DNA of 64,000 bases from Coccinella septempunctata (lineage: Eukaryota; Arthropoda; Insecta; Coleoptera; Coccinellidae). Shown here one piece after another: positions 1 through 11,946 of the stretch. The stretch covers positions 67,764,315 through 67,828,314 of the forward strand of contig NC_058189.1 in NCBI RefSeq assembly GCF_907165205.1. The letters are read 5' to 3'. Within the stretch, counting starts at the first letter, position 1. Every line of letters begins with the position of its first letter. A program made the position numbers and the translations under genes. Under the pieces are notes generated by a model. The model had not been told where the DNA came from, did no database searches, and saw only the letters and a program-made list of their open reading frames with translations.

Positions 1-2
1 CA

Positions 3-107
3 AAATTCCGTCTTAGAAGTCAAAATTCCGACTTGTATCTCATAATTCCGACTTGTATCTCAGAATTCCGACTTGTATCTCAGAATTCCGAATTGCAAGT
101 CGGAATT
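3..107. repeat. 20-bp minisatellite
   Basis: About five tandem copies of a ~20-bp unit built on AATTCCGACTTGTATCTCAG; the middle copies are nearly identical and the first is divergent. The last part (about 96-107) reads CAAGTCGGAATT, the reverse complement of the unit's start, so the array end can fold into a hairpin. A short reading frame across it is not a convincing gene. The array may continue beyond the window edge. Confidence 0.8.
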
Positions 108-777
108 GTACATTTGGAATTTTTTGTGTGGCACTTCAGCGCTTTCATACATTACAGTACTACTTTATAGCGAAAACTACTCATTTTGGTGATGAACAAT
201 CAGTACTGTCTACCTACAGGGTGATTTGGGCCAACAGTAAGGGATAAGTAACAAGAATAAATGACGTTATAAGAAGGATAATTTACTGATACCTCACTGT
301 TTCCTTATCGAAACACGCATACCGAAAATTATGAAAGTATTCCAACAATCGCTGGGTGTTCTCGTTCGTACGTCACCGGGTATAATAAATCGCTCAATTC
401 CAAGCGCCAGGCGATGATATCGCGAACAGTCGTTAAACGACGAACACTTAGCCTTATGAACATTGTAAGATTCGCGATACGATCTTCGATAAAACCGCGG
501 GAGCCTTTTAATAATCTAAATATTCATAAAGCATTCGCTCATTGCGAATGAGGGATTCATAAACTTAATAACGACACGCTGCGAACAGGAGAGCCGAGTG
601 CAGAAATCGCGACTATGCATTTTATCGCACGCGTGGAGTGGAATTATGTGGATTTATCTAGTCGTATGAAAAGTGATATCGTTTTCTTGGGGAATGCGGC
701 AGAAGTCACATACTATTCCTTATAACGATTCGGTAGCAGGTTTATTTGAGGGAGTAAAGAGGCAATCCTTGAAGTAT
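108..777. other. unassigned sequence
   Basis: No coding signal, RNA gene or repeat shared with the rest of the window was recognised here. Confidence 0.5.
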
Positions 778-2075
778 AGTATACATTAGCTGGAAGAAAG
801 TAGACCTCCGAAAAATTCTCAAAAATGGGGACAATTAAAACTTCCTCAAAATCGAAGTGTTACGCCGAGATATATGAAATCTTGAAATTCATCATAAGAA
901 GAGGTGCTCTTTCAGAATATGTATCACATTTAGATCTACGATAATTTTCCTGTAAGATACGCGACTCGAAAGTTGACCTTTGAAAATTTCCCAAAAAGAT
1001 GGGGTCAATTAAAACTTCCTCAAGACCGAACAGTTGTGCCGAGATAGAAGACATTCTCAGATTTATTACAAGAAGAGTTGATCTTTCAGAATATGTATCA
1101 CGTTTGGACCTAAGATAATTTTCGTGGACGAAAAACTACTCGAAAGTTGACCATCGAAAATTGCCAAAAAGATGGGGTCAGATATAACTTCCTCAATACC
1201 GAACGGTTGTGCCGAGAGGGATGAAATTCTCAGATTTATCACTAGAAGAGTTCTTCTTTCAGAATATGTATTACATTTAGATCTACAATCATTTTCCTGA
1301 AAGATACGTGACTCCAAAGTTGACCTTCGAAAATTCCCAAAAAGATGGGGTCAGTTAAAACTTCCTCAAGACCGAACGGTAGGGACGAAATGAATGAAAT
1401 TCTCAGACTCATTACTAGAAAAGTTGATCTTTCAGCATATGTACTATACTTGGATTTACGATAATTTTCCTGGAAGATACGCGACTCGAAATTTGACCTT
1501 CGAAAAATAACCAAAAAGATGGGTCAGTTAAATCTTCCTCAAGACCGAAAGGTTGTCACAAAATAAATGAAATTCTCAGATTCATTACAAGAGAAGTTGC
1601 TCTTTTAGCATATGTACCTCATTTGGATTTGCGATAATTTTCCTGGAAGATACGCGTCTCGAAAATTGACCTTCGAAAATTTCCCAGAAAGATGGGGTCA
1701 GTTAAAACTTCCTCAAGACAGAACAGTAGTGCCGAGATAGAAGACATTCTCAGATTTAGTACAAGAAGAGTTGCTCTTTCAGCATATGTACCTCATTTGG
1801 ATTTGCGATAATTTTCCTGGAAGATACGCGACTCGAAAGTTGACTTTCGAAAAAATACCTAAAAGATGGGGTCAGTTAAAACTTCCTCAAGACCGAACGG
1901 TTGTGACAAAATGAAAATGAAATTCTCAGATTTATTACTAGAAGAGTTGCTCTTCCAGAATATGCATAATATTCAGATATCCGATGATTTTCCCGGAAGA
2001 TACGCGACTCGAAAGTTGACTATCGAAAAATTCCCAAAAATATGAGGTTCGTTGAAAATTCGTCAAGACCGAACG
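778..2075. repeat. ~174-bp satellite, block 1
   Basis: Seven or so tandem copies of a ~174-bp unit. Landmarks recurring at that period are GATACGCGACTCGAAA (near 954, 1472, 1822, 1998), TTAAAACTTCCTCAAGACCG, and TTTCAGAATATGTATCACAT. Copies differ by roughly 10-20%, so this is an old array. The short minus-strand reading frames across it only reflect the repeat. The same satellite, same orientation, reappears at about 26226-27030. Confidence 0.9.
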
Positions 2076-2459
2076 CGAGCAACAAATCGAATAACCATCC
2101 TCCTTCGAAGAAGCGTTACGCGTATTTATCAAGACGTCAAGATAAAATCGACTCAAAAACTACTCCTCGACATCTCGTACCTCCAAACTCACAATTCGGA
2201 ATGGATTAATAGCGTCCGGTTCGTTTACAGATTATTGCGCTTCTTCCAACGTAATGGGGGCGATCGTTCCTGTCGAATATTGAAAAACGACGCGGCCAAA
2301 CGATAAACCTTGCATTAATCATTGGTAATTGATGGCGTGCGAGCCCCCTAGAACTCCGAATTTATCGAAACAGGTGGGCGAAATTGCCAACAACGCTTCG
2401 GAAGTGAAAATGATCGGTGAAAAATGATTGAGACCGACAACAAAACAATTCAGATTACA
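2076..2459. other. unassigned sequence
   Basis: Nothing recognised between the satellite and the TA target site of the Tc1-like element. Confidence 0.5.
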
Positions 2460-2461
2460 TA

Positions 2462-3809
2462 AACTGCTCCACAAGAGTTAGGGATATCGTATTCAATCGT
2501 TTTTAAAAGTATGTAATCTTCGAGAAAATCGCTGTAAAATCATTTGAAACTCAAGAACAACTTGAATCGATTCTATAAAAATGTATGAGATATTTCGTCA
2601 ATCTGGTCGCCTCTTTTCTGAAGTTTGGTTCTTTGCATATGCTTTAAGAATGTTCTTATTTTGAAATGAAGTCCGTTTATCAACGGCTTCGATTTGAAAC
2701 GAGTTTTCTGAAAATGCTAAGACGTAAATTAACAAACGCTGAGGCTAATAGGGCTATCGGAATGCTACAGGCTGGCCTTACTCAGGTTGTTGTAGCGGAA
2801 AGGCTCCAAGTCAGCCAAAGTGTGATATCTCGACTTTGGAATAGGTTCAGGGAGACAGGTTTCCGTGTTGGAGAGACCAAGGCTAGATGGGCGACGAAAA
2901 ACAAAACCTGCTCAGGATCGTTTCATCACCGTTTCGGCGAGAAGAAACCCTACATCTGCGTGTAGAATGCTACGGAAAACTATTCAAAATGCAGATGGGG
3001 TCCAAGTTTCCGTCGAAACCATCAGACGACGTTTGAAAGAGGTGAATCTAGGTTCTAGACGTCCATTAAGAGGAGTTCCATTAACACGTGACCATAAGCG
3101 TCAAAGACTGGAAAGGGCAAGGCAACATATCAATTGGAACGATCAATGGCGTAGTGTCCTTTTCACTGATGAATCCAGATATGGACGATTTTCAGATTCT
3201 CAAAGAATATGGGTATGGGCAATCCCACTCATACCCCGTCATCGTCGCTATGTCCAAGAAGTCCTACTTACGCTACTATTGGTGAAACTTTTCAATTTCT
3301 AGACGATAACGCTAGACCGTCCAGCTATGGTTGAGAATGCGCGCGAGGAGCTTGGTATGCCACATTAACTAATACCTCCGCACTCACCAGATTTGAATTG
3401 CATAGAACATGCATGGGATATGCTCCAAAGAAGATTAGATAATAATCAACCTACCCCAGAATCCTTAAATGATCTGAGAGAGCTTCTACCCCGTTTATGG
3501 AACCAAATTCCTCAAGAAATGTTCAACAACCTCGTGTGTAGTATGCAAAGAAGATGTCAAGCTGTTATTGATGCCCGTGGAGGCATACATTGTATTGATA
3601 GTCTTGAAATGCTTGAATTCTCTGGGAATAAAATTTCGCTATTTTACTCGATTTTTCTTAACCAGCCTGTATACGCAGCAGACCTACAAGTTAAAATTAA
3701 TTTGCAACTTGAAATCATATTGAAATGAATTGTCATCACAAAAATCTTATTTTAACTATAGTTTTTTGCAATAATTCAAGTCAATATCCCTAACTCATGT
3801 GGAGCAGTT
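2462..3809 (+). mobile_element. Tc1-like transposon with TIRs and TA target site
   Basis: Terminal inverted repeats are visible: AACTGCTCCACAAGAGTTAG at the left end and, as its reverse complement with one mismatch, CTAACTCATGTGGAGCAGTT at the right end. The repeats continue inward to GGGATAT. TA dinucleotides at 2460-2461 and 3810-3811 are the expected target duplication of Tc1/mariner elements. The body carries a damaged Tc1-type transposase. At 1348 bp it is shorter than a typical 1.6-kb Tc1 because the transposase has an internal deletion. It is a dead copy. Confidence 0.9.
2714..3728 (+). pseudogene. Tc1-like transposase, broken
   Basis: The intact protein would cut and paste the element at TA sites. 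The N-terminal helix-turn-helix is readable from 2714 (RKLTNAEANRAIGMLQAG, then VAERLQVSQSVISRLWNRF). A frameshift near 2880-2890 moves the reading into the frame covering 2865-3240, which holds the second HTH and the first catalytic Asp in LFTDESRYG. The following ~100 residues are deleted. The second Asp appears in FLDDNARPS near 3298. After a further frameshift the catalytic Glu is in PDLNCIEHAWD from about 3390. The C-terminal part to 3728 is open. All three catalytic acidic residues survive, but never in one frame. Confidence 0.88.
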
Positions 3810-3811
3810 TA

Positions 3812-4648
3812 TTTTGATGTCAGGTTTTCTCAATATTCTGTATTTAACTTTAATTTTTTTTTCACATGATGCATGGTACTGAAAACAGTGAAAATTGACT
3901 TCGCTGTTCGACTGCATGATCCCCAGAATAATTCAACCCCCTTTAATGAAGACTGCGAGAACCTGAAATGGACGAGGAACGAATGTTATTCAGTCCATTC
4001 ACAGATGTCGCCTACACCTAATACGCGTCCCTCGCAACTGCAATTTTCCCTAATTTCCCCGAAAAGAAGTTTAATCAACGTCCTCGCCTTGTCGGCAGGG
4101 CCGAAACACGACCATTTACCCGGAAAAGCAAGGAAAAACCGCCGTTTGGCCTGTCGGATACCGCCGTTAAATATTTCATCGGGCGCGGTAAGTATCGCAT
4201 CTCGCTCAGCGCCCTCTCACGGTCGCCGCGTCGGGGCGAAATTAATTTGTACTCCGGGGATTGATGCGGCGTTAATATCTGAGCTTTTTATTCCTTTAAT
4301 ACTGATCCGGGCGGTCGTTTCTTGGGGGTTTTAATTATTTCGATATGGCGGTGATGAAGATCCGGGATTTGGGGATTTCGGGGGAAGTTGGGGGTTTACG
4401 AGCTGAAAAGGGGGGAAATGGGGGTCATTAGGGTCAATCCGGGATGATGAGGGAGAAAAATTGTATGGAAGTTACTGGATATTCAAGGTGACAAATTGGG
4501 ATCAAGACGAGGTCAACAATGCTTTACCGGACTTGCCTAAAAGGTGTGCCGAGACAAAAAGTGGTTGTTTTAACTTCACAGTTCATTCAAGAACACAAAC
4601 GGTTAAGAAGAGTAACATAATTGTTATGTTTTTGAAGCAGGTCTTTTT
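3812..4648. other. unassigned sequence
   Basis: No repeat or gene recognised. A 153-codon open frame at 3873-4334 resembles no known family and lies in GC-richer DNA, so it is not called. G-rich runs occur at about 4320-4450. Confidence 0.5.
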
Positions 4649-4650
4649 TA

Positions 4651-5549
4651 GAGGGTGTTTTCAAAGGTGAAGCTTTCTTTTTGACAAAAGGTAGAACTCA
4701 TTGAAATAAATTGTTTAACCAAAAATTGTCTATATAAAATATCCAAGATGGCTGAGATACAACCCCTAGAAGTTCGACAAAATTTCATTGAATTTCAAGT
4801 ACGGGTCTGTGGAAGGTGACTCCGGCATCGCAAGAACGAAAAAAAAAAACATAAACATTTGGCTGGACAATGAATGGTTCAGTACCAAGTTCATCGGATT
4901 AGATGCATCAGGTCACTTTTGAGAGAATCATAATTGTTGTATCGTACAATTTAGGGTAAAAAAAATTTTGAAAATCGAGGCAGTTTCTTGAAAGTGCTTA
5001 TGTTAGTTATGTTGAAACACTGCTATGATATTTCCCCATTTCATCCCATTTTCAAGACGATTGTTGGAATGTTCGAACAAGAAGATTGTGATGCCCATTG
5101 TGAAAAAAATCGTGAATAATTTAGACGAATTTTATAGGTGAGATTTTGAAGTATTATTCTATTTTTTACACTTGTGTCCTAAGTCTCTTCTGCCAGTTGA
5201 TATTGAAATGAGCCATTTCATAAAATCGAGTAAGTTACTAAAAAATAATGACAACAATGTCGTAATCCTAAGTTTCCATTTTCATTGCAACGTAAATATC
5301 GAACGAGCCAATATCCTAAAGGAAACCACGTGGTCGAATCAGGAGATAAGTTTTTTCCCACCGATTTGCGATAATTCAGCTAACAAACGGTTAAGGGTCG
5401 TATTAGGATCTATTTCAGTAATCATTTTCAATTTTTTTTATCAACTTTGTCATTTTGAAAGTTTTGTATAGGTGATTTTTGGTGAAACACTTCATTTTGA
5501 CCAGTTCTACCTTCTGTAAAAAAAAAGCCTCACCTTCAAATACACCTTG
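4651..5549 (+). mobile_element. ~900-bp MITE, copy 1
   Basis: This is a non-autonomous element with inverted ends: the left starts GAGGGTGTTTTCAAAGGTGA and the right ends with the complementary TTCAAATACACCTTG. Inside both ends lies a GGTAGAACT block (left TAGAACTCATTGAAA, right complement near 5500). TA flanks it at 4649-4650 and 5550-5551. No transposase is encoded; a 99-codon frame inside has no recognisable family. Copies 2 and 4 in this window (7375, 40145) are co-linear over the whole length. Confidence 0.85.
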
Positions 5550-5812
5550 TATAGAGGTTGAAATTCAATCATGCTTAGATACAGGGGGGCCCAAAAACGA
5601 AAGGACATCCTGTCAATTGCTATTTTTTCATGAAAAATAAGATTTATGGGAAATATCTAAAAATATCATTGATCGCATTTCGAAATTCGTATGGAATTTT
5701 AATTTTCAATTACAGGTGACTGACCTCTAATCGAATTTTTAGATTTTTCTCGAAAATCTTGCCTTTCGTAAAAAAATTTCAAGAAGAAAGTCTTTCAGTT
5801 GAATGCCAATGA

Positions 5813-6030
5813 AATTCGTCAAAATTTTTCACAATGGTCATCACAATCTTCTTCTTTTTCGATCTCTTCCACAGTCTTTGTGAAAATGGGGTTAAAAAGG
5901 TTAAGAACAATAGCACTGATGCATCTAATCCGATGAACTTAGTACTGAACCATTCATTGTCCATCCATATGTGTATGTTTTATTTAGTTTCTCCGGTGCT
6001 GGAGTCGCCATTCCGTTTCAAGTTCAATTA
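5813..6030 (-). mobile_element. ~900-bp MITE, internal fragment
   Basis: Reverse-oriented fragment of the same family. It shares TGATGCATCTAATCCGATGA, then GAACCATTCATTGTCCA and a match to the segment near 4810-4830 of copy 1, but it lacks both ends and has an internal deletion. It sits ~260 bp right of copy 1, with sequence of unknown nature between them. Confidence 0.7.
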
Positions 6031-7372
6031 TGGATTTTCATCGTCCATCCAATAAATACGACATAATTGTTGTTTGCATAGAAATGGGTTCGGATCCGAA
6101 AAGCCTTATCTGAAAACTGAACCGTCAATCTCTAGAACTCCCACATGCAGCTCGCATCGACAATGAGTTAAACTCGATTATGTCAGCTTGATACACGTTA
6201 AATTACTAGAATCGAAGTAAACGACTGTGGAATATAAATGAATCGGGATTATTCGCATGGGAAACGCGTTTCTGATGCGGTCCGGTAACGTAAGGTTAGG
6301 TTAGGAATGGTCGTTGAATCCTACCTTCGACGTAGGTATATTCGAATCGTGCGGAAAAATATTCATACTTGAATATCCTCAATTTTGACCCAATCTTGCG
6401 GATCCCGATCCGCAGAATTCGATTCGTTTCAGTAGAGTTGTCATGTATGCCGGCAATCTTCTCGCGAAGTTATTATGCCTCGTTAGATTTTATGGTTGAC
6501 ACATAAGGAAAGTTCAAATACGGAAGCTAATCTCGATTTTACGCATGGTTTGGCGATAAATACTCCGTGTATCATGAAGTAGTCACCTTTGAATTCAAGG
6601 AATCTCGTTTCGAAAATTACCGGTAGTTATTTGCTTTATGAAATTCGTTAATAATAACGAACGGCCGAATAATGAGATGAGTTGGCCTTAGGATTACAGC
6701 CATTTGTCTCATGAGTTCTGGCTAGCGTTTGCTTGCGAGGTCTGAAAATTCGAAATTGTAGGTGTGAACAAATATTTCGCACAGATTCACTGACCTGAAA
6801 ACCGCCTAAGGCCGAAACTGGTTGTACAAACATGTACAGGTATAAACCTCAATACATTTCTGAAGAAATGAGAATAATTGATTATCATTGAATCAATTGT
6901 TGGAAATTGCTTCCTCTACTTTCAGTTCAGAAAGATCACATGACTAACATGGCCACCGTCATCTTATACATTTTCTACTATTTTGTGGCTATGAATGTAG
7001 ATACAAACTTACGCCACTTCTTTTAATGTAATGAGAGATTATTGATGCAAAGGAGATGAGTTTTTTGAAATGGCAGCCCTACCAGAAATGTAAACATCCT
7101 TAAGGTTTGAACTGAAACTAGCAAAAACGTTCAGAAATTTCGAGACTGTTTCAGAAATTTCCTTTTTTTTATCCAATTTCAAATATGACAAATCTAGATG
7201 TTTATTCACTCTTTATCACGTTTCTTGATAAGTTTCACAGTTGCATGTGAAGATTCATTTATTCACTCTAAAATTGGGAAATGAAGATAATGGTTTGATT
7301 TTTCATAGATGTAAATTTTATGGACAAGAATAAGCAATTTTTCCCAACTTTTGTGTTGCAGTATATTTCTTT
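6031..7372. other. unassigned sequence
   Basis: No gene or shared repeat recognised in this 1.3-kb stretch. Confidence 0.5.
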
Positions 7373-7374
7373 TA

Positions 7375-8279
7375 CAGGGTTTTTTCAAAGGTGAGGCTTT
7401 TTTTTTCGACAGAAGGTAGAACTCATCAAAATATGTCGTTTAACCAAAAATTGTCTATATAAAATATCCAAGATGGCTGAGCTACAACCCTTAGAAGTTC
7501 GACAAAAATTCATTGAATTTCAAGTACGGGACTGCAGAAGGTGACTCCGGCATCGCTAAAACGAAACAAAACATAAACCTATGGCTGGAAAATGAACGGT
7601 TCAGTACCAAGTTCATCGGATTAGATGCATCAGGTCACTTTTGAGAGAATCGTAATTGTTTTATCGTGCAGTTTAGGGTGAAAAAAAAGTAGAAAATCGA
7701 GGCAGTTTCTTGAAAGTGCTCATGTTAGTTATGTTGAAAAAGTGCTATATCCTTTCCCATTTCATCCCATTTTTACGACGATTGTTCGAATGTTCGAACA
7801 AGAAGATTGTGATGCCCTTTGTGAAAAAATTCGCGAATAATTCAGACGAATTTTATTGGTGAGATTTTGAAGTATTATTCTATTTTCTACACTTGTGTCC
7901 CAAGTCTCTTCTGTCAGTTGGTATAGAAATGAGCTATTTCCTAAAATCGTCTAAGTTACTAAAAAAATAATGAGAACAATTCAGCAATCCTATGTTTCCA
8001 TTTTCATAACCACGTAAATATCGAACGAGCAGATATCCTAAACTAAACGAAACCACATGGTCGAATCGGGAGATAAGTTTTTTCCCACAGTTTGCTATAA
8101 TTCAGCCAACAAACGGTCTAGGGTCGTATTAGGATCTATTTCAGTACCTAATCATTTCCAATTTTTTCTTCAACTTCGTCATTTTGAAAGTTTTGTATAG
8201 GTGATTTTTGATGAAACTCTTCATTTTGACCAGTTCTACCTTCTGTTGAAAAAAAAGCCTCACCTTCAAATACACCCTT
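7375..8279 (+). mobile_element. ~900-bp MITE, copy 2
   Basis: Full-length copy starting CAGGGTTTTTTCAAAGGTGA and ending TTCAAATACACCCTT, with TA at 7373-7374 and 8280-8281. It aligns along its length with the copy at 4651, including AAAATATCCAAGATGGCTGA and TTCATCGGATTAGATGCATC. No coding capacity. Confidence 0.87.
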
Positions 8280-8281
8280 TA

Positions 8282-10812
8282 TAGACCGAATACAAAGTCT
8301 TCAAGAACATTCAAAGCCAGCAAGCAGCTCAGCGTAATACGAATCTGAAGAGACGTTAATATATAGGGGAGTAATTGAGAGGATGTACTCAAAACTATAT
8401 TTCAACTTCTAAAGCACAGACGACACGTGTCAACAACCATTCAGTACTAAATTTAGCCCAAAATCGGTGTATTTCCCAAATAGAACATTTCCTACACAAT
8501 CCGATCGCTTATTAGAGGACGTTGCCCTTCGTTACCGAGTTTGCTTTGAAATTATCGGAATCCAATGAGCACCGCAAGCACAGAGAGACTCGACATTTAT
8601 TCCCGACGCGATCTCAATCCGATTTGAGACGTGGCATTTCCACGTAATTGGGGGTAAATCCGAATTAGCTCGGATATTCGCCATTTCAACCTGAATCTAA
8701 CGAGCCGTGAGCCCGAAAAGACATGCAGGTCTTATTTAGAATCGCTCCAGTCAAGAATTTACCTTTTATATCACGTGTGAACTACCGTCGCAGAAACCAC
8801 AAAACCGCGAAACAGCAGTTCCCTAATAAAAGCGCTTTAAACGTCAAATCAACTACCCATCGAACCACTCTGTTCTCAAACTGACCGTAACGAAGCGCGA
8901 CACTGCACAGAACGCAAATTCTATACGCGATTTAAGCACAACATCAAACGGCATCGGTCTCGGGGAACATGCAGGTCGTCGACGGAGTAGAACGATGCAT
9001 CTCGATCGGTCATCTGGGAAGGCTTTGTACGAGCGCGACAATGGGTCATCGAATCGCGGAGGAACGGGGGAGAACCGCAGAACGAAGGTCGCGCTTATCC
9101 GGCCCGAAGGACCATGAGGTTCGCGGTGCACTGGCCACTACACACCGATCCGGTCGTAATCGACTTTCTGGAGTTCATCAGCGGAATGGGCTTCAGTGGC
9201 GTCGGTCGCGGCGGATTACGCCAACTGCCCCGTTCGACGGGGTTAATCCTAGGGTGACCCGGTGGCGGGAACCCTTTCTAGGCGCAGCTTATGGCGGGAT
9301 CTGGAGCGGACTTGTGTTTTAATCACATGTATCGGACATGAACTCACGGTTTGTTATGGGGTTAATGAAGTTAAGCAAATGAATGCTTTCTTATTTATAT
9401 GCCAACCAGGAGACGTTGTTTCGCTGTAACGAATTGTCAAAATATAGTTAGCACAATTGGTAGTGACTTTTCCACCATGATGGTTGATGTACATATTGGA
9501 TTCTTAATATATTGAAAATACTTTTAATCTAAAAGGATGATGAAAAAGCATCATAAATTATTCTACTCGATATGTTTTCGATTCATCGCCCGCCACTGGC
9601 CAGAATAGATCACGTAAAGGCACACCTCCACTTCGTGGATTACAATACAGTAGTTCACAAACTCCACCCACGGAACCCATTACCAGGACAGTAGCGATAA
9701 TAACCTATTAAGACATAACGATTATCAACCGAAAATACACTGTTACGTATCTAGAGACCGTATTGAAAAAAGGGGACGATAAGGCTATGAGCTAGGACGA
9801 TAGCCCACTTTGGAGACATGCATAAAGTATTCGAATAGCTTAATCATTTAATTCCTATTCTATTTTATGCTGCGCTCTGAGATTTTCCCTAGATATTGTT
9901 CGATATCGATCGATGACCTTTCGATTATGTCGAGCCAATTATTCAAGGCCTAATGAGATTGTTCACCTTTGGGTAAGGCCGAGGCTTGCTTGTTTATCAG
10001 GTGGGATGAAGAGTAAAGATTATAAAACTAGTGCCGTAAAATCCCCTTTATGGCATGTTAATTTTTCGCGAATTTTGTTGCCGACGTCGGTCTCGAAGTG
10101 AGAGATTTCGCGTTATGTAAATTGACGACCAAGATTAGTTGGAATTCGTGTTACAGCTAAAATGGACAAAGTGATCGCCTATGTTTTCCAAGAAGTTGAA
10201 ATTGGAGTCGATTCAGAATGACCGAGCTTAAATATATCGCATATAAATGAGGAGTTTAAACCATCTGAAGAAATCCACCAGAAGTTCCTCTGATCTTTTC
10301 GATGACACTTGGTGACAAAAGTAGATTACGTATTCATTTCTGTAACTTTTTCTCTAGAATCAGGTCTGTCGGAAATGAGAGGAAACCAAACGTTTCATTT
10401 TTATGGATTTTGCGTAAGTCTTCAATAAAACGTTAGGATAAATCATAAGTTGGAAAATTTATGTCGCAATTCAGCCACTACGGAAGAGTTCTTGATATTT
10501 ATGCTGTTTGATATTCCAAGACTTCGTCACATCGGTTTTGCTCTGCTGTGTTTTATAGGCGACACGCACCGAGAATGCGTAAAATCTCAGGACAAGATGT
10601 TTCAATTGAGCTCTGGTGAGGTTTTATGCGATGTTGAAGTATGAGTCGATCCAAGTGAGATAAGCTCTTCCAGGGTGTTTTGGAAAAAGGATTCACGATG
10701 GATCTTACTCACACACATGGTAGAACATCCAAGTGGCACACCCTAACGAGGAATTTTTCTGCAATGTGGACGGATCTTACCTGAAAAGAAAAAAATTGTT
10801 AACTCTTGTATA
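8282..10812. other. unassigned sequence
   Basis: No gene recognised. A GC-richer island at about 8800-9320 carries two overlapping open frames on opposite strands (92 and 117 codons), which is what CpG-rich non-coding DNA produces, so neither is called. The rest is AT-rich and holds no repeat shared with the window. Confidence 0.45.
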
Positions 10813-10814
10813 TA

Positions 10815-11915
10815 CACTGCGCAAAAAAATTAACGCACATTATGGAAATCTCAAATTTATTCTACAACTTAAGGTGTTCTCAATGATAATTATTTTTATC
10901 AAAATTATGCATGCATATGTTACAATACAGATGTTTTTTCCCAGCAGGAATAAAAAAAGATGATATTATCAGATTTTGAATGTATTGGCTCCATTCTAAA
11001 ATCAGTTGTTCTCGATCAATTCTAGTAATCAATAGTTTTTCTTTCGTTTGATTTTCTACACTCGATCGCTATGCAACGCGAAACACGCAATTTGGCCCAA
11101 TAGGAATGTGCCCAAGCGGTAGTTTTACGAGAAGAAGGGTGGACATACACAAGAATTGCAGAAAGGTTTGGAGTTTCCCATACAAGTGTGTTCAGAATGT
11201 TGCAGCGATTCAGGGAGACAGGTATGATTGGTATGAATGTCTGAAGACCAGAACAGGGTAGACCACGGGTAACAACTGCCATTCAAGAACGTTACTTGAG
11301 AGTTTCTTCGTTGAGACAACGGTTTGCAACCGCTCGCCTCCTTCAAATTCACCTTGAGCAAACTCATGAGGTGCAAATTAGCACTCAGACAATAAGAAAT
11401 CGCCTCAGAGAATATGATTTAAGGCCTCGTGTCGCGGCAAGAGGCCCAGCTCTTCGAAGGGCGCGTTTGGATTTTGCGAGAGAGCATATCCATTGGGAAG
11501 AGGCCGATTGGGAAAGAGTTCTCTTCACAGATGAGTCTAGATTCTGCCTCTACCATTGTGATCGACGTTTCCTTGTATACAGACGTCCACACGAAAGACA
11601 TGGTCAGTGCAATTTCCTGAATACTACTGGTTTGGGGGGAGGATCGATTATGGTATGGGGTGGAATATCTTTGACTGCTCGCACAGACCTAGTGGTCGTT
11701 GATAATGGGGCTATGAATGCTGATAAGTATATACGGAACATTCTTGAAGATCATGTAGTGCCATTTGCCCTATACATTGGTGAAAATTTCATTTTTATGG
11801 ACGATAATGCCATACTCCATCGTGCGCGCATCGTTCAGGAGTACCTTGAAGAGGTTGAAGTGTCTCGAATGGAATGTCCAGCAAGAAGTCCAGATCTCAA
11901 TCCGATTGAGCATTT
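10815..11915 (+). mobile_element. Tc1-like transposon 2, 3' truncated
   Basis: The 5' end CACTGCGCAAAAAAATTAAC after TA (10813-10814) has the look of a Tc1-family terminal repeat. It is followed by the transposase frame. Homology stops abruptly just after the catalytic Glu near 11913, and no matching right terminal repeat was found. The element lost its last ~60 transposase codons and its 3' end. Confidence 0.8.
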
Positions 11916-11946
11916 CAGTCTAACTGACGTTAACCTGTACTTTTAA
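11071..11946 (+). pseudogene. Tc1-like transposase, two stops, truncated
   Basis: This is one continuous frame from ATG 11071, interrupted only by TAG at 11101 and TGA at 11242. It contains the first HTH (YTRIAERFGVSHTSVFRML), a GRPRV hinge, the second HTH (ISTQTIRNRLREYDLRPR), the first Asp in LFTDESRF (11530), SIMVWGGIS, the second Asp in FMDDNA (11803) and Glu in PDLNPIEH (11908). The 34 residues between the second Asp and the Glu give the D34E spacing typical of Tc1 proteins. The catalytic core is intact, but the stops and the missing C-terminus make it non-functional. The last ~10 codons before 11946 are foreign. Confidence 0.9.

Noticed and set aside
6292..6306. GGTTAGGTTAGG, resembling insect telomere repeat TTAGG
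   Set aside because: Only about two and a half units; too short to be an interstitial telomere.
8853..9322. Open frames on both strands in a GC-rich stretch
   Set aside because: Overlapping frames on opposite strands in GC-rich DNA without any domain are expected by chance.
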